Positions 38,574 through 46,732 of a DNA stretch of 64,000 nucleotides are shown piece by piece (the first letter of the stretch is position 1; the number at the start of each line of letters is the position of its first letter). Where the stretch lies: positions 384,608-448,607 of the forward strand of contig NZ_JARPUQ010000002.1 in the NCBI RefSeq assembly GCF_029537735.1. Direction: 5' to 3'. The stretch is from Robiginitalea aestuariiviva (GTDB lineage: Bacteria > Bacteroidota > Bacteroidia > Flavobacteriales > Flavobacteriaceae). The notes beneath the pieces were generated by a model. That model saw only the letters and a list, made by a program, of their open reading frames with translations. It did not search any database and was not told the DNA's origin. A program made the position numbers and the translations under genes.

Positions 38574-39479
38574 TTAGGGGTACATGCCTTTTACATCCAT
38601 TTTCAGGGTATAGACGGCGTCCATGGCCGTGATGAAGAGGGTCCTGCCATCCTGCCCGCCAAAGGTAACATTGGCCGTCCAGTCTTCCGGCACTTCAATA
38701 TGGCGCAGCAACTCCCCATCCGGGCTGTAGACATGCACTCCGTTTCCGGTCAGGTAGAGGTTGCCGGAGGCGTCCAGAGTCATCCCGTCCGATCCCATTT
38801 CCGCCACCAGGGTGCGCTCGCCCAGGCTTCCGTCCGGGGCTATGGGGTAGCTGTAGGTCTTATCGTCCCCGATATCTGCAATGTAGAGGGTTTTACCGTC
38901 CCGTGTTCCGATAATGCCATTGGGCTGCACAAAGTCTGTGGCGGCCAGGACCACACTGTCGGTTCCGGGCCGGATCATATACACCTGTTCTGCCTCAATT
39001 TCCTTGGCCTGCCGGGTCCACCAGGGGCGCTGGTAATAGGGGTCGGTAAAATAAATGGTGCCGTCCGGGTGTACCCAGATGTCGTTGGGGCCGTTAAAAT
39101 GGGCGCCCTGGTAAGCATCGGCTAAAACTTCCACGGTCTGGTCCGGGCGAATGCGCCACAATTCGAATTTTTCGTCCGCTGCAGCCAGCAGGTTCCCTTC
39201 CAGGTCAAAGTAAAGGCCGTTGGCGCGACCGGCAGGCTGCATATAGGTATCTATGCTGCCGTCTGCCGCATTCCACCGCAGGATGCGGTCGTTGGGCTGA
39301 TCCGTAAAGTAGATATCCCCGTTGGGGGCTGTGGCCGGACCTTCGGTGAAGGTGAAGGTCTCCGCCACCAATTGAAGTTCCGGTTCTGCCGGGGCTTCCG
39401 TTTTTTTTGGGGTGTCCTTGCAGGCCGCGACCCACAACAGCCCGGTAAGCAACCCGGTTTTAATCAGGAATGATTTCAT
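38574..39479 (-). CDS. SMP-30/gluconolactonase/LRE-family lipoprotein
   Basis: 301 residues. Lipoprotein signal MKSFLIKTGLLTGLLWVAAC with Cys at 20. Six-bladed propeller with the metal-site blocks FTEGPATAPNGDIYFTDQPNDRILRW, GPNDIWVHPDGTIYFTDPYYQRP, QPNGIIGTRDGKTLYIAD and GSDGMTLDASGNLYLTG; Glu near FTEGP, Asn in NGPND and Asp in GSDGM are the usual metal ligands. Probably a lactonase acting on sugar lactones in the periplasm. Third gene of the operon. Confidence 0.92.
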   Translation of the reverse strand: MKSFLIKTGLLTGLLWVAACKDTPKKTEAPAEPELQLVAETFTFTEGPATAPNGDIYFTDQPNDRILRWNAADGSIDTYMQPAGRANGLYFDLEGNLLAAADEKFELWRIRPDQTVEVLADAYQGAHFNGPNDIWVHPDGTIYFTDPYYQRPWWTRQAKEIEAEQVYMIRPGTDSVVLAATDFVQPNGIIGTRDGKTLYIADIGDDKTYSYPIAPDGSLGERTLVAEMGSDGMTLDASGNLYLTGNGVHVYSPDGELLRHIEVPEDWTANVTFGGQDGRTLFITAMDAVYTLKMDVKGMYP

Positions 39480-39491
39480 AATCTGTTGGGT

Positions 39492-41132
39492 TTATTCGGT
39501 TTTTTGGTATCCGGGGCCTTTCACAAAGCGGCCGGGGGTGGCTCCGGTGTGTTCCCCGTTCCGCAATACCCCCACGCCGTTTACCCAGACGTGCTGTACG
39601 CCGGTGGCATACTGGTGGGGCGCTTCAAAAGTGGCATGGTCCTGAATAGTGGCGGGGTCAAAGGCCACCACATCCGCAAAATAGCCGGGCTGCAATAATC
39701 CGCGCCGGTCCAGTTTCAGGTTTTCAGCGGGCAGGGAAGTGAGGCGGCGGATGGCCTCTTCCAGGCTTATCACCCCTTCCTCCCTTACAAAATGGGCCAG
39801 CAGGCGCGCAAAGGAGCCATAGGCCCGGGGGTGGGTACTCTGTTCCAGGAAGACGCCTTCGTTGGTATAAGACCCGGCATCCGAACAGGCGGACATATAG
39901 GGGAGTGCCAGTTTCTTGCGGACGTTCTCCTCGCTCATGGAAAAATAGACCACCTGTATGCGGCTGTCGTCCTCGTAAATAAGTTCGGCTATGGCATCCG
40001 CCGGGGGAATGTCCCTTTCTTGCGCAACGTCGGCGAGGGTTTTACCGATCAGGTGGCGCATCTCGCGGTTGCGGAAGCCGACCAGCAGGATGTTTTCCGG
40101 GGGCACGTGGAATTGCACTTCACGGATCATCCGGCTGCGGGCTGCCGGGTCTTCCAGGTAACGCATGGTCTGCTCATGACCCCCGTCTTTGGCCCAGGCG
40201 GGCAGCAACACATTCAGGCCGGTAGAGCTGGCGTTGTACATATACATATCCGTGGTCACATGAAGCCCGCGGGCCCGGGCGTCCTCCACCAGGGTGATGG
40301 CACTGTCCAGCAGGTCCCAGTTGTCCTGGCCGGAGGCCTTGAAGTGGTAGATTTCGGAGCGGATGTCTGCAGCCTCGGCCACGGAGATCAGTTCCCGAAC
40401 CGCGAACAGCAGGCTGTCTTCCTCGCTGCGGATGTGGGAAATATACATGCCGTCGTAGGCCGAAGCCACTTTGGCGAGTTCAATGATTTCAGCCGTGGAG
40501 GCATGCCCGCTGGGCACGTAAATGAGGGAGGTGGAAAGGCCTACGGCTCCTTCTTCCATCCCTTCGCGCAACAGGCGCTTCATAGTATCCAGTTCGGCCG
40601 GGGTGGGTTCCCGTTTTTCGTACCCCATCACGTATTCGCGCAGGGTGCCGTTGCCCACAAAGGAAGCGACGTTGGTCGAGACCCCTTTATCCTCCAGGTG
40701 CTGCAGGTATTCCCCAAGGGTTTTCCAGGGGACGTCGAACTGGAAATCCCCCTGGTCCGTGGCCATATCTTCGTGCATGGCTGCATTGAGCGGGCCCATG
40801 GAGCCGCCTTCCCCCATGACTTCCAGGGTAACCCCCTGCCGCAGGTCGCTCTGGGAACGCCCGTCTACCAGCAGGGAGACATTCGCCCAGCTGAGCATGT
40901 TGATAAAACCCGGGGCCAGGTGCAGGCCGGTGGCATCTACTTCCTCCAGGCCTTTCTGGCCAGAAAGGTCGCCAAGGGCGGCAATGGTGTCCGCACGGAT
41001 CCCGATATCGGCCTGTACGGCCGGGGCCCCGCTGCCATCCAGCAGCATGCCGCCGCGGATCAGGACATCAAAGGGTTCGGGAGACTGGCAGGAAGCCAGG
41101 AGCAGGAGCAGGAGGAGCAGGCGCGGTCCCAT
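39492..41132 (-). CDS. N-acyl-D-amino-acid deacylase (D-aminoacylase) family lipoprotein
   Basis: 546 residues from the ATG at 41132 (MGPRLLLLLLLLASC, lipoprotein Cys at 15); the frame stays open another 73 codons without family similarity. Amidohydrolase fold: FDVLIRGGMLLDGSGAPAVQADIGIRADTIAALGDLSG, LAPGFINMLSWANVSLL in the place of the usual PGFIDxHtHxD (the HxH is replaced), EVMGEGGSMGPLN, HIRSEEDSL, EIYHFKASG, and SDAGSYTNEG, HPRAYGSFARLL. Similar to D-aminoacylases (DAN), which release D-amino acids from N-acyl forms; the changed metal motif is worth noting. First gene of the operon. Confidence 0.85.
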   Translation of the reverse strand: MGPRLLLLLLLLASCQSPEPFDVLIRGGMLLDGSGAPAVQADIGIRADTIAALGDLSGQKGLEEVDATGLHLAPGFINMLSWANVSLLVDGRSQSDLRQGVTLEVMGEGGSMGPLNAAMHEDMATDQGDFQFDVPWKTLGEYLQHLEDKGVSTNVASFVGNGTLREYVMGYEKREPTPAELDTMKRLLREGMEEGAVGLSTSLIYVPSGHASTAEIIELAKVASAYDGMYISHIRSEEDSLLFAVRELISVAEAADIRSEIYHFKASGQDNWDLLDSAITLVEDARARGLHVTTDMYMYNASSTGLNVLLPAWAKDGGHEQTMRYLEDPAARSRMIREVQFHVPPENILLVGFRNREMRHLIGKTLADVAQERDIPPADAIAELIYEDDSRIQVVYFSMSEENVRKKLALPYMSACSDAGSYTNEGVFLEQSTHPRAYGSFARLLAHFVREEGVISLEEAIRRLTSLPAENLKLDRRGLLQPGYFADVVAFDPATIQDHATFEAPHQYATGVQHVWVNGVGVLRNGEHTGATPGRFVKGPGYQKTE

Positions 41133-41203
41133 AGGCGAGCGGTTAGGGTTGGTCCTGTTAAAATTACGCGAAAATATACGGGGTGCCAAAAACCCGGTCT
41201 TTG

Positions 41204-41211
41204 TACCTTTG
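41204..41211 (+). promoter_or_regulatory. Candidate -7 element for mazG-MATE operon
   Basis: TACCTTTG, an exact TAnnTTTG, seven bases before the first ATG (41218) and 19 before the next (41230). It supports a start within this stretch rather than in the long open frame that runs antisense through the D-aminoacylase gene. Confidence 0.5.
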
Positions 41212-41229
41212 CCCCAAATGCCACTGCCC

Positions 41230-42012
41230 ATGAATTCCCGAGAAGCGCAATTGCAGGCCCTGGACCGCCTGATTACCATTATGGATGAACTCCGGGAGGG
41301 GTGCCCCTGGGACCGCAAGCAGACCATGCAAACCCTGCGGCAGCTCACCATAGAGGAAACCTACGAATTGGGCGATGCCATTCTGGACAACGATCTGGAG
41401 GAGGTCCGGAAAGAACTGGGCGACCTGTTGCTGCACATAGTGTTCTATGCCCGCATCGGCTCCGAGACCGGGGATTTTGACCTGGGGGACGTGGCCAACG
41501 GGATTTGCGAAAAACTCATCCGCCGCCACCCGCACATTTACGGGGATACCGAGGTTGCCGATGCCGAACAGGTAAAGGCCAACTGGGAAAAGATTAAGCT
41601 GCAGGAAGGCAAGAAAAGCGTCCTGGAGGGCGTGCCCCAGAGCCTCCCGGCCCTGGTGAAGGCCAACCGCATACAGGAAAAGGTGGCCGGGGTGGGCTTT
41701 GACTGGGAGGCCCCCGAGCAGGTTTTCCAGAAGGTACGCGAAGAGCTGGAAGAGCTGGAGGCCGAACGGGAAAATGGGAACCGGGCCGCCCTGGAGGCGG
41801 AAATGGGGGATGTGTTTTTCTCCCTGGTGAACTATTGCCGTTTTCTGGGTATCAACCCGGAAGACGCCCTGGAGCGCACCAACAAAAAATTCATCGGCCG
41901 GTTCCGGTTCCTCGAAGACCGGGCCCGCGATGCCGGCCGCAGCCTGCACGAGATGACCCTGGAAGAAATGGACGTCCATTGGGAGGCGGCCAAGAAATAC
42001 GATACGCCCTAG
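41230..42012 (+). CDS. mazG: Nucleoside triphosphate pyrophosphohydrolase MazG
   Basis: 260 residues from the ATG at 41230; the ATG at 41218 adds four residues and is also possible. Two MazG all-alpha NTP-PPase domains: RLITIMDELREGCPWDRKQTMQTLRQLTIEETYELGDAI with the E-E-x-x-E metal set, HPHIYGDTEV and NWEKIKLQEGKKS, then EKVREELEELEAE-like KVREELEELEAERE with EAEMGDVFFSLVNY and RTNKKFIGRF. Hydrolyses (d)NTPs to monophosphate and pyrophosphate, a house-cleaning role. First of five plus-strand genes. Confidence 0.94.
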   Translation: MNSREAQLQALDRLITIMDELREGCPWDRKQTMQTLRQLTIEETYELGDAILDNDLEEVRKELGDLLLHIVFYARIGSETGDFDLGDVANGICEKLIRRHPHIYGDTEVADAEQVKANWEKIKLQEGKKSVLEGVPQSLPALVKANRIQEKVAGVGFDWEAPEQVFQKVREELEELEAERENGNRAALEAEMGDVFFSLVNYCRFLGINPEDALERTNKKFIGRFRFLEDRARDAGRSLHEMTLEEMDVHWEAAKKYDTP

Positions 42013-42029
42013 CCGCCAACCCGCACGTT

Positions 42030-43400
42030 TTGCTCCAAGCCTATACCCGAGAATTCAAAACCAACTTTCGCCTGGCCTCCCCGGTTATCCTGGGAATGTT
42101 GGGGCATACGTTTGTGGCCTTTGCGGACAACCTGATGGTGGGGCAACTGGGGACGGCCGAACTGGCAGCGGTTTCCCTGGGGAATAGTTTTGTCTTTATC
42201 GCCATGTCCTTGGGGATTGGTTTTTCCACTGCCATCACGCCCCTGGTAGCCGAGGCCGATGCTGCCGGGAATCCGCAGGATGGCCGGAAGGTGTTGCAGA
42301 ACGGCCTGGTGCTTTGCGCGGTGCTCGGGGTGCTGCTGTTCGGGATGATCCTGTTGGGCAAACCCCTGATGTACCTGATGGACCAGCCGGAAGAGGTGGT
42401 GCGCCTGGCCATGCCCTACCTGGACCTGGTGGCCGTTTCCCTGATCCCCCTGGTGGTATTTCAGGCCATGAAACAGTTTTCAGAAGGCCTGTCCCATACC
42501 CGCTACCCCATGTACGCCACCATTGTGGCCAATGTGATCAACATCGGGCTGAATTACCTATTGATTTTTGGCAGCCTGGGCTTCCCACGCCTGGGCGTGG
42601 TCGGGGCCGGGGTGGGGACCCTGGTGGCCCGGGTTGGCATGTGCGTGTTCCTCTGGTGGCTGTTCCACAAACGCCCCCTCTTTGCCCCCTATGTAAAACG
42701 CCTTAAATTCCGCCATGTGGAGCGCAAGGTGCTTCAGAAAATTGCCAACCTGGGGTTCCCCTCGGCCCTGCAGTTCTTTTTTGAGGTCGGGATTTTTACC
42801 GCCGCCATCTGGCTGAGCGGGGTGTTGGGGAAAAACCCCCAGGCAGCCAACCAGATTGCCCTGAACCTGAGCAGCATGACCTATATGTTCGGGATTGGGC
42901 TGGGGGTTACGGCCATGATCCGGGTGGGGAACCAGAAGGGCTTGCAGGATTACCCCGAACTCCGCCGCATTGCTACCTCCATCTTCCTGATGACCGTAAT
43001 GCTGACGGCCTGTTTCGCCTTGCTGTTCCTGATCGGGCGGCACTGGCTGCCCACCCTGTACCTGGACCTGAACGACCCCGTGGGCCGGGCCGATGCCCTG
43101 GAGGTGACCGGCCTGGCGTCCACCCTGTTGCTGGTGGCGGCTATCTTCCAGATCTCGGACGGGGTACAGGTGGTAATCCTGGGCGCGCTGCGCGGGCTGC
43201 AGGATGTGCGCATTCCCACCCTGATTACCTTTGTGGCTTACTGGGTGATCGGTTTTCCTGTCAGCTATTACCTGGGGCTGCATACCCCCTTGCGCAGCAC
43301 AGGCATCTGGATCGGTTTGCTGGCGGGGCTCACGGCCTCTGCAATAATGTTGTATCTTCGATTCCGGAATCGGACGGCGCGCCTGCTGGCGGCCCCTTAA
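42030..43400 (+). CDS. MATE-family efflux transporter
   Basis: 456 residues from a TTG start at 42030 (LLQAYTREFKTNFRLASPVILGMLGH), the only plausible start at the right distance; no ATG occurs before residue 25. Twelve membrane segments in two halves: AFADNLMVGQLGTAELAAVSLGNS and LVAEADAAGN, a symmetrical second half with FPSALQFFFEVGIFTAAIWLSGVLG and RVGNQKGLQD. Sodium- or proton-driven export of drugs or metabolites (NorM group). Seventeen bases after mazG. Confidence 0.93.
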   Translation: MLQAYTREFKTNFRLASPVILGMLGHTFVAFADNLMVGQLGTAELAAVSLGNSFVFIAMSLGIGFSTAITPLVAEADAAGNPQDGRKVLQNGLVLCAVLGVLLFGMILLGKPLMYLMDQPEEVVRLAMPYLDLVAVSLIPLVVFQAMKQFSEGLSHTRYPMYATIVANVINIGLNYLLIFGSLGFPRLGVVGAGVGTLVARVGMCVFLWWLFHKRPLFAPYVKRLKFRHVERKVLQKIANLGFPSALQFFFEVGIFTAAIWLSGVLGKNPQAANQIALNLSSMTYMFGIGLGVTAMIRVGNQKGLQDYPELRRIATSIFLMTVMLTACFALLFLIGRHWLPTLYLDLNDPVGRADALEVTGLASTLLLVAAIFQISDGVQVVILGALRGLQDVRIPTLITFVAYWVIGFPVSYYLGLHTPLRSTGIWIGLLAGLTASAIMLYLRFRNRTARLLAAP

Positions 43401-43410
43401 ACCCTTATCC

Positions 43411-43638
43411 ATGGAACTGCCGAAATTCCTGCTCGCGGACAATACGGACCTGCCCACGGCCATTTTTGTGGTGCATACGGACTTCCCCCGCTTTATCCTG
43501 AACCTGGAGAACGACGAGGTGGAATGGCTGGAAGAATTTTCTGCAGACGAGCGGAAAGACCTGGAGGAAGAAGCCCTGAAGCTGATCTCTGAAGCTACTG
43601 AGTTTTACGACCGCGAAGTATCCCGATACGAAGACTGA
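43411..43638 (+). CDS. Small acidic conserved protein of unknown function
   Basis: 75 residues: MELPKFLLADNTDLPTAIFVVHTDFPRFILNLENDEVEWLEEFSADE, then an acidic helix ending DREVSRYED. No signal peptide or membrane segment; a beta-hairpin plus helix is likely. It lies 10 bases after the MATE gene and one base before the PAP2 gene, so it is firmly inside the operon. Similar short proteins are found in flavobacteria, function unknown. Codon use matches its neighbours. Confidence 0.8.
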   Translation: MELPKFLLADNTDLPTAIFVVHTDFPRFILNLENDEVEWLEEFSADERKDLEEEALKLISEATEFYDREVSRYED

Positions 43639-43639
43639 C

Positions 43640-44209
43640 ATGTGGGAAGCCGCCTTGCAATGGGACCGCGATGCGCTGATCGCCCTGAATGCCTGGGGCG
43701 GCCCAGGCTGGGATCAGTTCTGGCTGGCCCTGTCCGGCAAATGGACGGCACTGCCCCTATACGTCCTGCTCCTGTACTGGGTGTTCCGGGCCCTGGGCTG
43801 GAAGCGCGCCCTGTTGCTGCTTGCCGGGATTGCCCTGATGATAACCTGCACAGACCAGTTATCGAATGTATTTAAAACCGGGGTGGGCCGCCTCAGGCCC
43901 TGCCACGACCCCGGGCTGGACGGCCTGATCCGGCTCGTAAAGGCCTCCTGCGGGGGGCGTTACGGCTATTTCTCGGCCCACGCTGCCAATGCCATGGCCC
44001 TTGCGGTATTCTTCGGCACCTACTGGGGGCGTGCCAAACGCTCCTGGGGCTTCTTGCTCCTCCTCTGGGCACTGCTGGTGGGGTACAGCCGCGTTTACCT
44101 GGGGGTGCACTATCCCCTGGATGTGCTGAGCGGCATGCTGGCAGGAGCCTTTTTCGGCTGGTTGTTTGCCCGTCTCACCGCCCTGGCCCTTCAAAAATGG
44201 ATGCCATGA
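43640..44209 (+). CDS. PAP2-family membrane phosphatase
   Basis: 189 residues, about five membrane helices. Phosphatase motifs: KTGVGRLRP (79-87), YFSAH (110-114) with His113-114 region, and SRVYLGVHYPLD (150-161). Like PgpB/BacA-type or LpxE-type enzymes it removes a phosphate from a lipid phosphate or undecaprenyl pyrophosphate at the outer face of the inner membrane. Overlaps the GT39 gene by a few bases, suggesting they act on the same lipid. Confidence 0.92.
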   Translation: MWEAALQWDRDALIALNAWGGPGWDQFWLALSGKWTALPLYVLLLYWVFRALGWKRALLLLAGIALMITCTDQLSNVFKTGVGRLRPCHDPGLDGLIRLVKASCGGRYGYFSAHAANAMALAVFFGTYWGRAKRSWGFLLLLWALLVGYSRVYLGVHYPLDVLSGMLAGAFFGWLFARLTALALQKWMP

Positions 44210-45906
44210 TTTCCAAACGCTTTTTCTGGGTCGGGATACTGGGCCTGCTGGGGGTATACATAGCGGGGCTTCCCGCCACCCTGATGGAAAACGACTCGGC
44301 ACAGTTTGCTGTCATGGCCATGCGCATGGTGCAGGAACACGATTTCTGGAGCCTCTGGAAAGGCCCGGAAGAATATTTGGACAAGCCCCACCTGCACTAT
44401 TGGCTGGCGGCCTTTTCCTACCTGCTCTTCGGGGTACAGGACTGGGCCTACCGCCTGCCGGCGCTGCTGGCTACCTGCCTGGGGGCCTGGAGTGTTTTCG
44501 GGCTGGGGCGTATGCTTTATGGCACCCAGGCCGGTCGGATGGCGGCCCTGATCTTTATGAGTGCTCAGACCATAGTACTGGCCGGGATCGATGTGCGTAC
44601 GGATGCCGTCCTGACCGGCTGTACGGCCTTTGCGCTCTGGCAATGGATGCGCTACCTGCGGGAGCAGCGCCTGTCCGGCCTGCTCTGGGGGGCTCTGGGC
44701 GCCGGCCTGGCCTTCTCTACCAAAGGGCAGATTGCCCTGGTGGTCATTGGGCTGCCCTTACTATGCCATGTAGTAGCCACCCGGGGCTGGAAAGCCATTT
44801 TTCACTCCAGGTTTTTACTGGCCCTGCTTGTATTTGGGCTGGTCATTTCGCCGGTCCTCTATGCCTATTACCTGCAATTTGACCTGCATCCCGAAAAAGT
44901 GATCCGGGGGCGCGACCACCGCAGCGGCGTGCTGTTTATCCTCTGGGAACAGAGCTTTGAGCGCCTGAGCGGGGAAGGGGTCGGAAAAAACAGCAGCGAT
45001 TACTTTTTCTTTTTCCACACCTTCCTCTGGGTATTCCTGCCCTGGACCCTGATGGGGCTGGCTGCCTATGGCCGACGGCTCCGTGAGGCATGGCGGTACG
45101 GGAGGGGAAGGGGAGCCGGCCCTGCCGAATGGCTTACCCTGGGGGGGATTACCCTTATTTTTCTACTGATCAGTTTTGCCCAGTTCAAACTGCCCCATTA
45201 CCTGAATATAACCATCCCGCTCTTTGCCGTGCTTACCGCAGGGTTCCTCTGGACCCTGCAGCAGGAAGGGCGTTTGCGCTGGCTGCGACGTGCCGCCCGG
45301 GTACAGGCGGGTATTTTCGTGATATTCCTGCTGGCCATGGCCGGAATTTTGTGCTGGGTGTTCCCCCAGCCTGCCTGGCAGGCCGTCCTCTGGATAGGGC
45401 TGGTAGTGGGGGTGGGCGCCTGGATGTTCAAAGGCGTGTCCCAACCCTTGCCGCGCCTGGTGGGCATCAGCCTGTGGGCCGCTGTGGCACTCAACGCGTT
45501 GATGAACGCCTATTTCTACCCCCACTTGTTGCGCTACCAGGCCGGTTCGGAGACCGCCCGCCTGATCCGGGATAAGCAACTCCCCGTGGACCGCATATAC
45601 AAGTTGGATGCCGACCATACCTGGGCCCTGGATTTCTATTTCGGGCAGCCGGTGGAAATCACGACTGCAGAACAACTGGCGCAGAAAGGGAAAGCCTGGG
45701 TTTACCTGACGGCAGACCAACTGGATACCCTGAAACAGGGTGAATGGCAGGTTGCCGAGGAGTACCCGGTGGAGCAATTCCGAATCTCGCGTTTACAGGC
45801 GCGCTTCCTGAACCCTGAAACCCGGGGGCAGGTAGTGCGTTACCGCTACCTGGCCAGGGTTATTCCCGCCGCAGGTGAAGCTCCGGTTTCCGGAAGTGAT
45901 AAATAA
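44206..45906 (+). CDS. Glycosyltransferase family 39 (ArnT/PMT-like) membrane protein
   Basis: 566 residues from the ATG at 44206, whose ATGA overlaps the PAP2 stop; an ATG three codons earlier is also in frame. GT-C fold: LPATLMENDSAQFAVMAMRMVQEHDFW carries the first-loop Asp-x catalytic region, LDKPHLHYWLAAFSYLLFG, GRMLYGTQAGRMAALIFMSAQ, then many helices and a periplasmic C-domain (DKQLPVDRIYKLDADHTWALDFYFGQPVE). Uses a polyprenyl-phosphate sugar to glycosylate lipid A or another periplasmic acceptor. Its 3' end overlaps the convergent flippase-like gene by 47 bases. Confidence 0.9.
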   Translation: MISKRFFWVGILGLLGVYIAGLPATLMENDSAQFAVMAMRMVQEHDFWSLWKGPEEYLDKPHLHYWLAAFSYLLFGVQDWAYRLPALLATCLGAWSVFGLGRMLYGTQAGRMAALIFMSAQTIVLAGIDVRTDAVLTGCTAFALWQWMRYLREQRLSGLLWGALGAGLAFSTKGQIALVVIGLPLLCHVVATRGWKAIFHSRFLLALLVFGLVISPVLYAYYLQFDLHPEKVIRGRDHRSGVLFILWEQSFERLSGEGVGKNSSDYFFFFHTFLWVFLPWTLMGLAAYGRRLREAWRYGRGRGAGPAEWLTLGGITLIFLLISFAQFKLPHYLNITIPLFAVLTAGFLWTLQQEGRLRWLRRAARVQAGIFVIFLLAMAGILCWVFPQPAWQAVLWIGLVVGVGAWMFKGVSQPLPRLVGISLWAAVALNALMNAYFYPHLLRYQAGSETARLIRDKQLPVDRIYKLDADHTWALDFYFGQPVEITTAEQLAQKGKAWVYLTADQLDTLKQGEWQVAEEYPVEQFRISRLQARFLNPETRGQVVRYRYLARVIPAAGEAPVSGSDK

Positions 45907-46732
45907 TTCCGGCCAGGGAGACCAGGGCCGTAATCAGGAAGAAGGCCATGCTGATGGCTACCGCACTTTGCTCCTCCAGCTGAAACCATAAAGCCCCGTA
46001 ATAAAAGACCAGTTCCCGGCTGCCTATACCACCAAGGGTAATGGGCAATACGGCCACAATGCTGCTCACCAGGAAGAGCAACAAATAGGGCAGGGGGTCT
46101 GCCGGGATCTGCAGTGCCAGTAAAATGCAATAGGCTGTGGCCAGTTGGGCCAACTGCACCCCGGCACTGTAGCCCAGGGAGTTCCAGAAAACGGGGTGCA
46201 GGTCCGTAAAAAACCTTCTGTGTCCCCAGAGGTACGCTACCAGGCTAAGCGGCAGGAGCAGGGCCAGCGCCCATGTATAGTCCGCCAGGGGGCCAGGGGC
46301 CGTCCACCACAGCAGGGCCACACTGTAGGCAAAAAGTAGGTACATACCGCTTACACGGTCCAGCAGGAGTACGGCAACCAGCCGCCTGACCGGATGGCCA
46401 AAGGCTTTACGCAGGGCATACCCCTTATAGGCGTCCCCGCCGATCCCCCCGGGCAGGAAGAGGTTATAAAACATGCCCAGCAGATAGAGTTTCAGGTTGC
46501 TGGCGTGGGTGAGCGGAATGCCAACCTGGCGGAAATAGGCATTCAGGCGGAATGCTGCCAGGATTTTGGATAACAGGAAGAACAGCAGGGCCAGCAGCAG
46601 GTATCCCACAAGGGCATTTTTTACCGTACCCCAGACCTCCCGGAAGGGAATGCGGTCAAAGACCAGGTACAGCAACAGGGCACTGAAAACAATCTTCAGG
46701 GCCGTGAGCCCTTTTTTACGAAGGTTTTCCAC
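45860..46732 (-). CDS. UPF0104/LPG-synthase-TM (flippase-like) membrane protein
   Basis: 290 residues, about eight membrane helices. LKLYLLGMFYNLFLPGGIGGDAYKGYALRKAFGHPVRRLVAVLLLDRVSGMYLLF is the family signature; a second half has LPITLGGIGSRELVFYYGALW. This domain is the membrane part of MprF lysyl-phosphatidylglycerol synthase and, alone, is linked to glycolipid or aminoacyl-lipid translocation. Starts inside the 3' end of the GT2 gene (17-base overlap), so they are translated together. Confidence 0.87.
   Translation of the reverse strand: MENLRKKGLTALKIVFSALLLYLVFDRIPFREVWGTVKNALVGYLLLALLFFLLSKILAAFRLNAYFRQVGIPLTHASNLKLYLLGMFYNLFLPGGIGGDAYKGYALRKAFGHPVRRLVAVLLLDRVSGMYLLFAYSVALLWWTAPGPLADYTWALALLLPLSLVAYLWGHRRFFTDLHPVFWNSLGYSAGVQLAQLATAYCILLALQIPADPLPYLLLFLVSSIVAVLPITLGGIGSRELVFYYGALWFQLEEQSAVAISMAFFLITALVSLAGIIYHFRKPELHLRRE

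Noticed and set aside
40522-41217. Upstream extension of the mazG frame through the D-aminoacylase gene
   Set aside because: Antisense to an operon gene and without MazG similarity; the TACCTTTG box and normal MazG length favour the start at 41218-41230.
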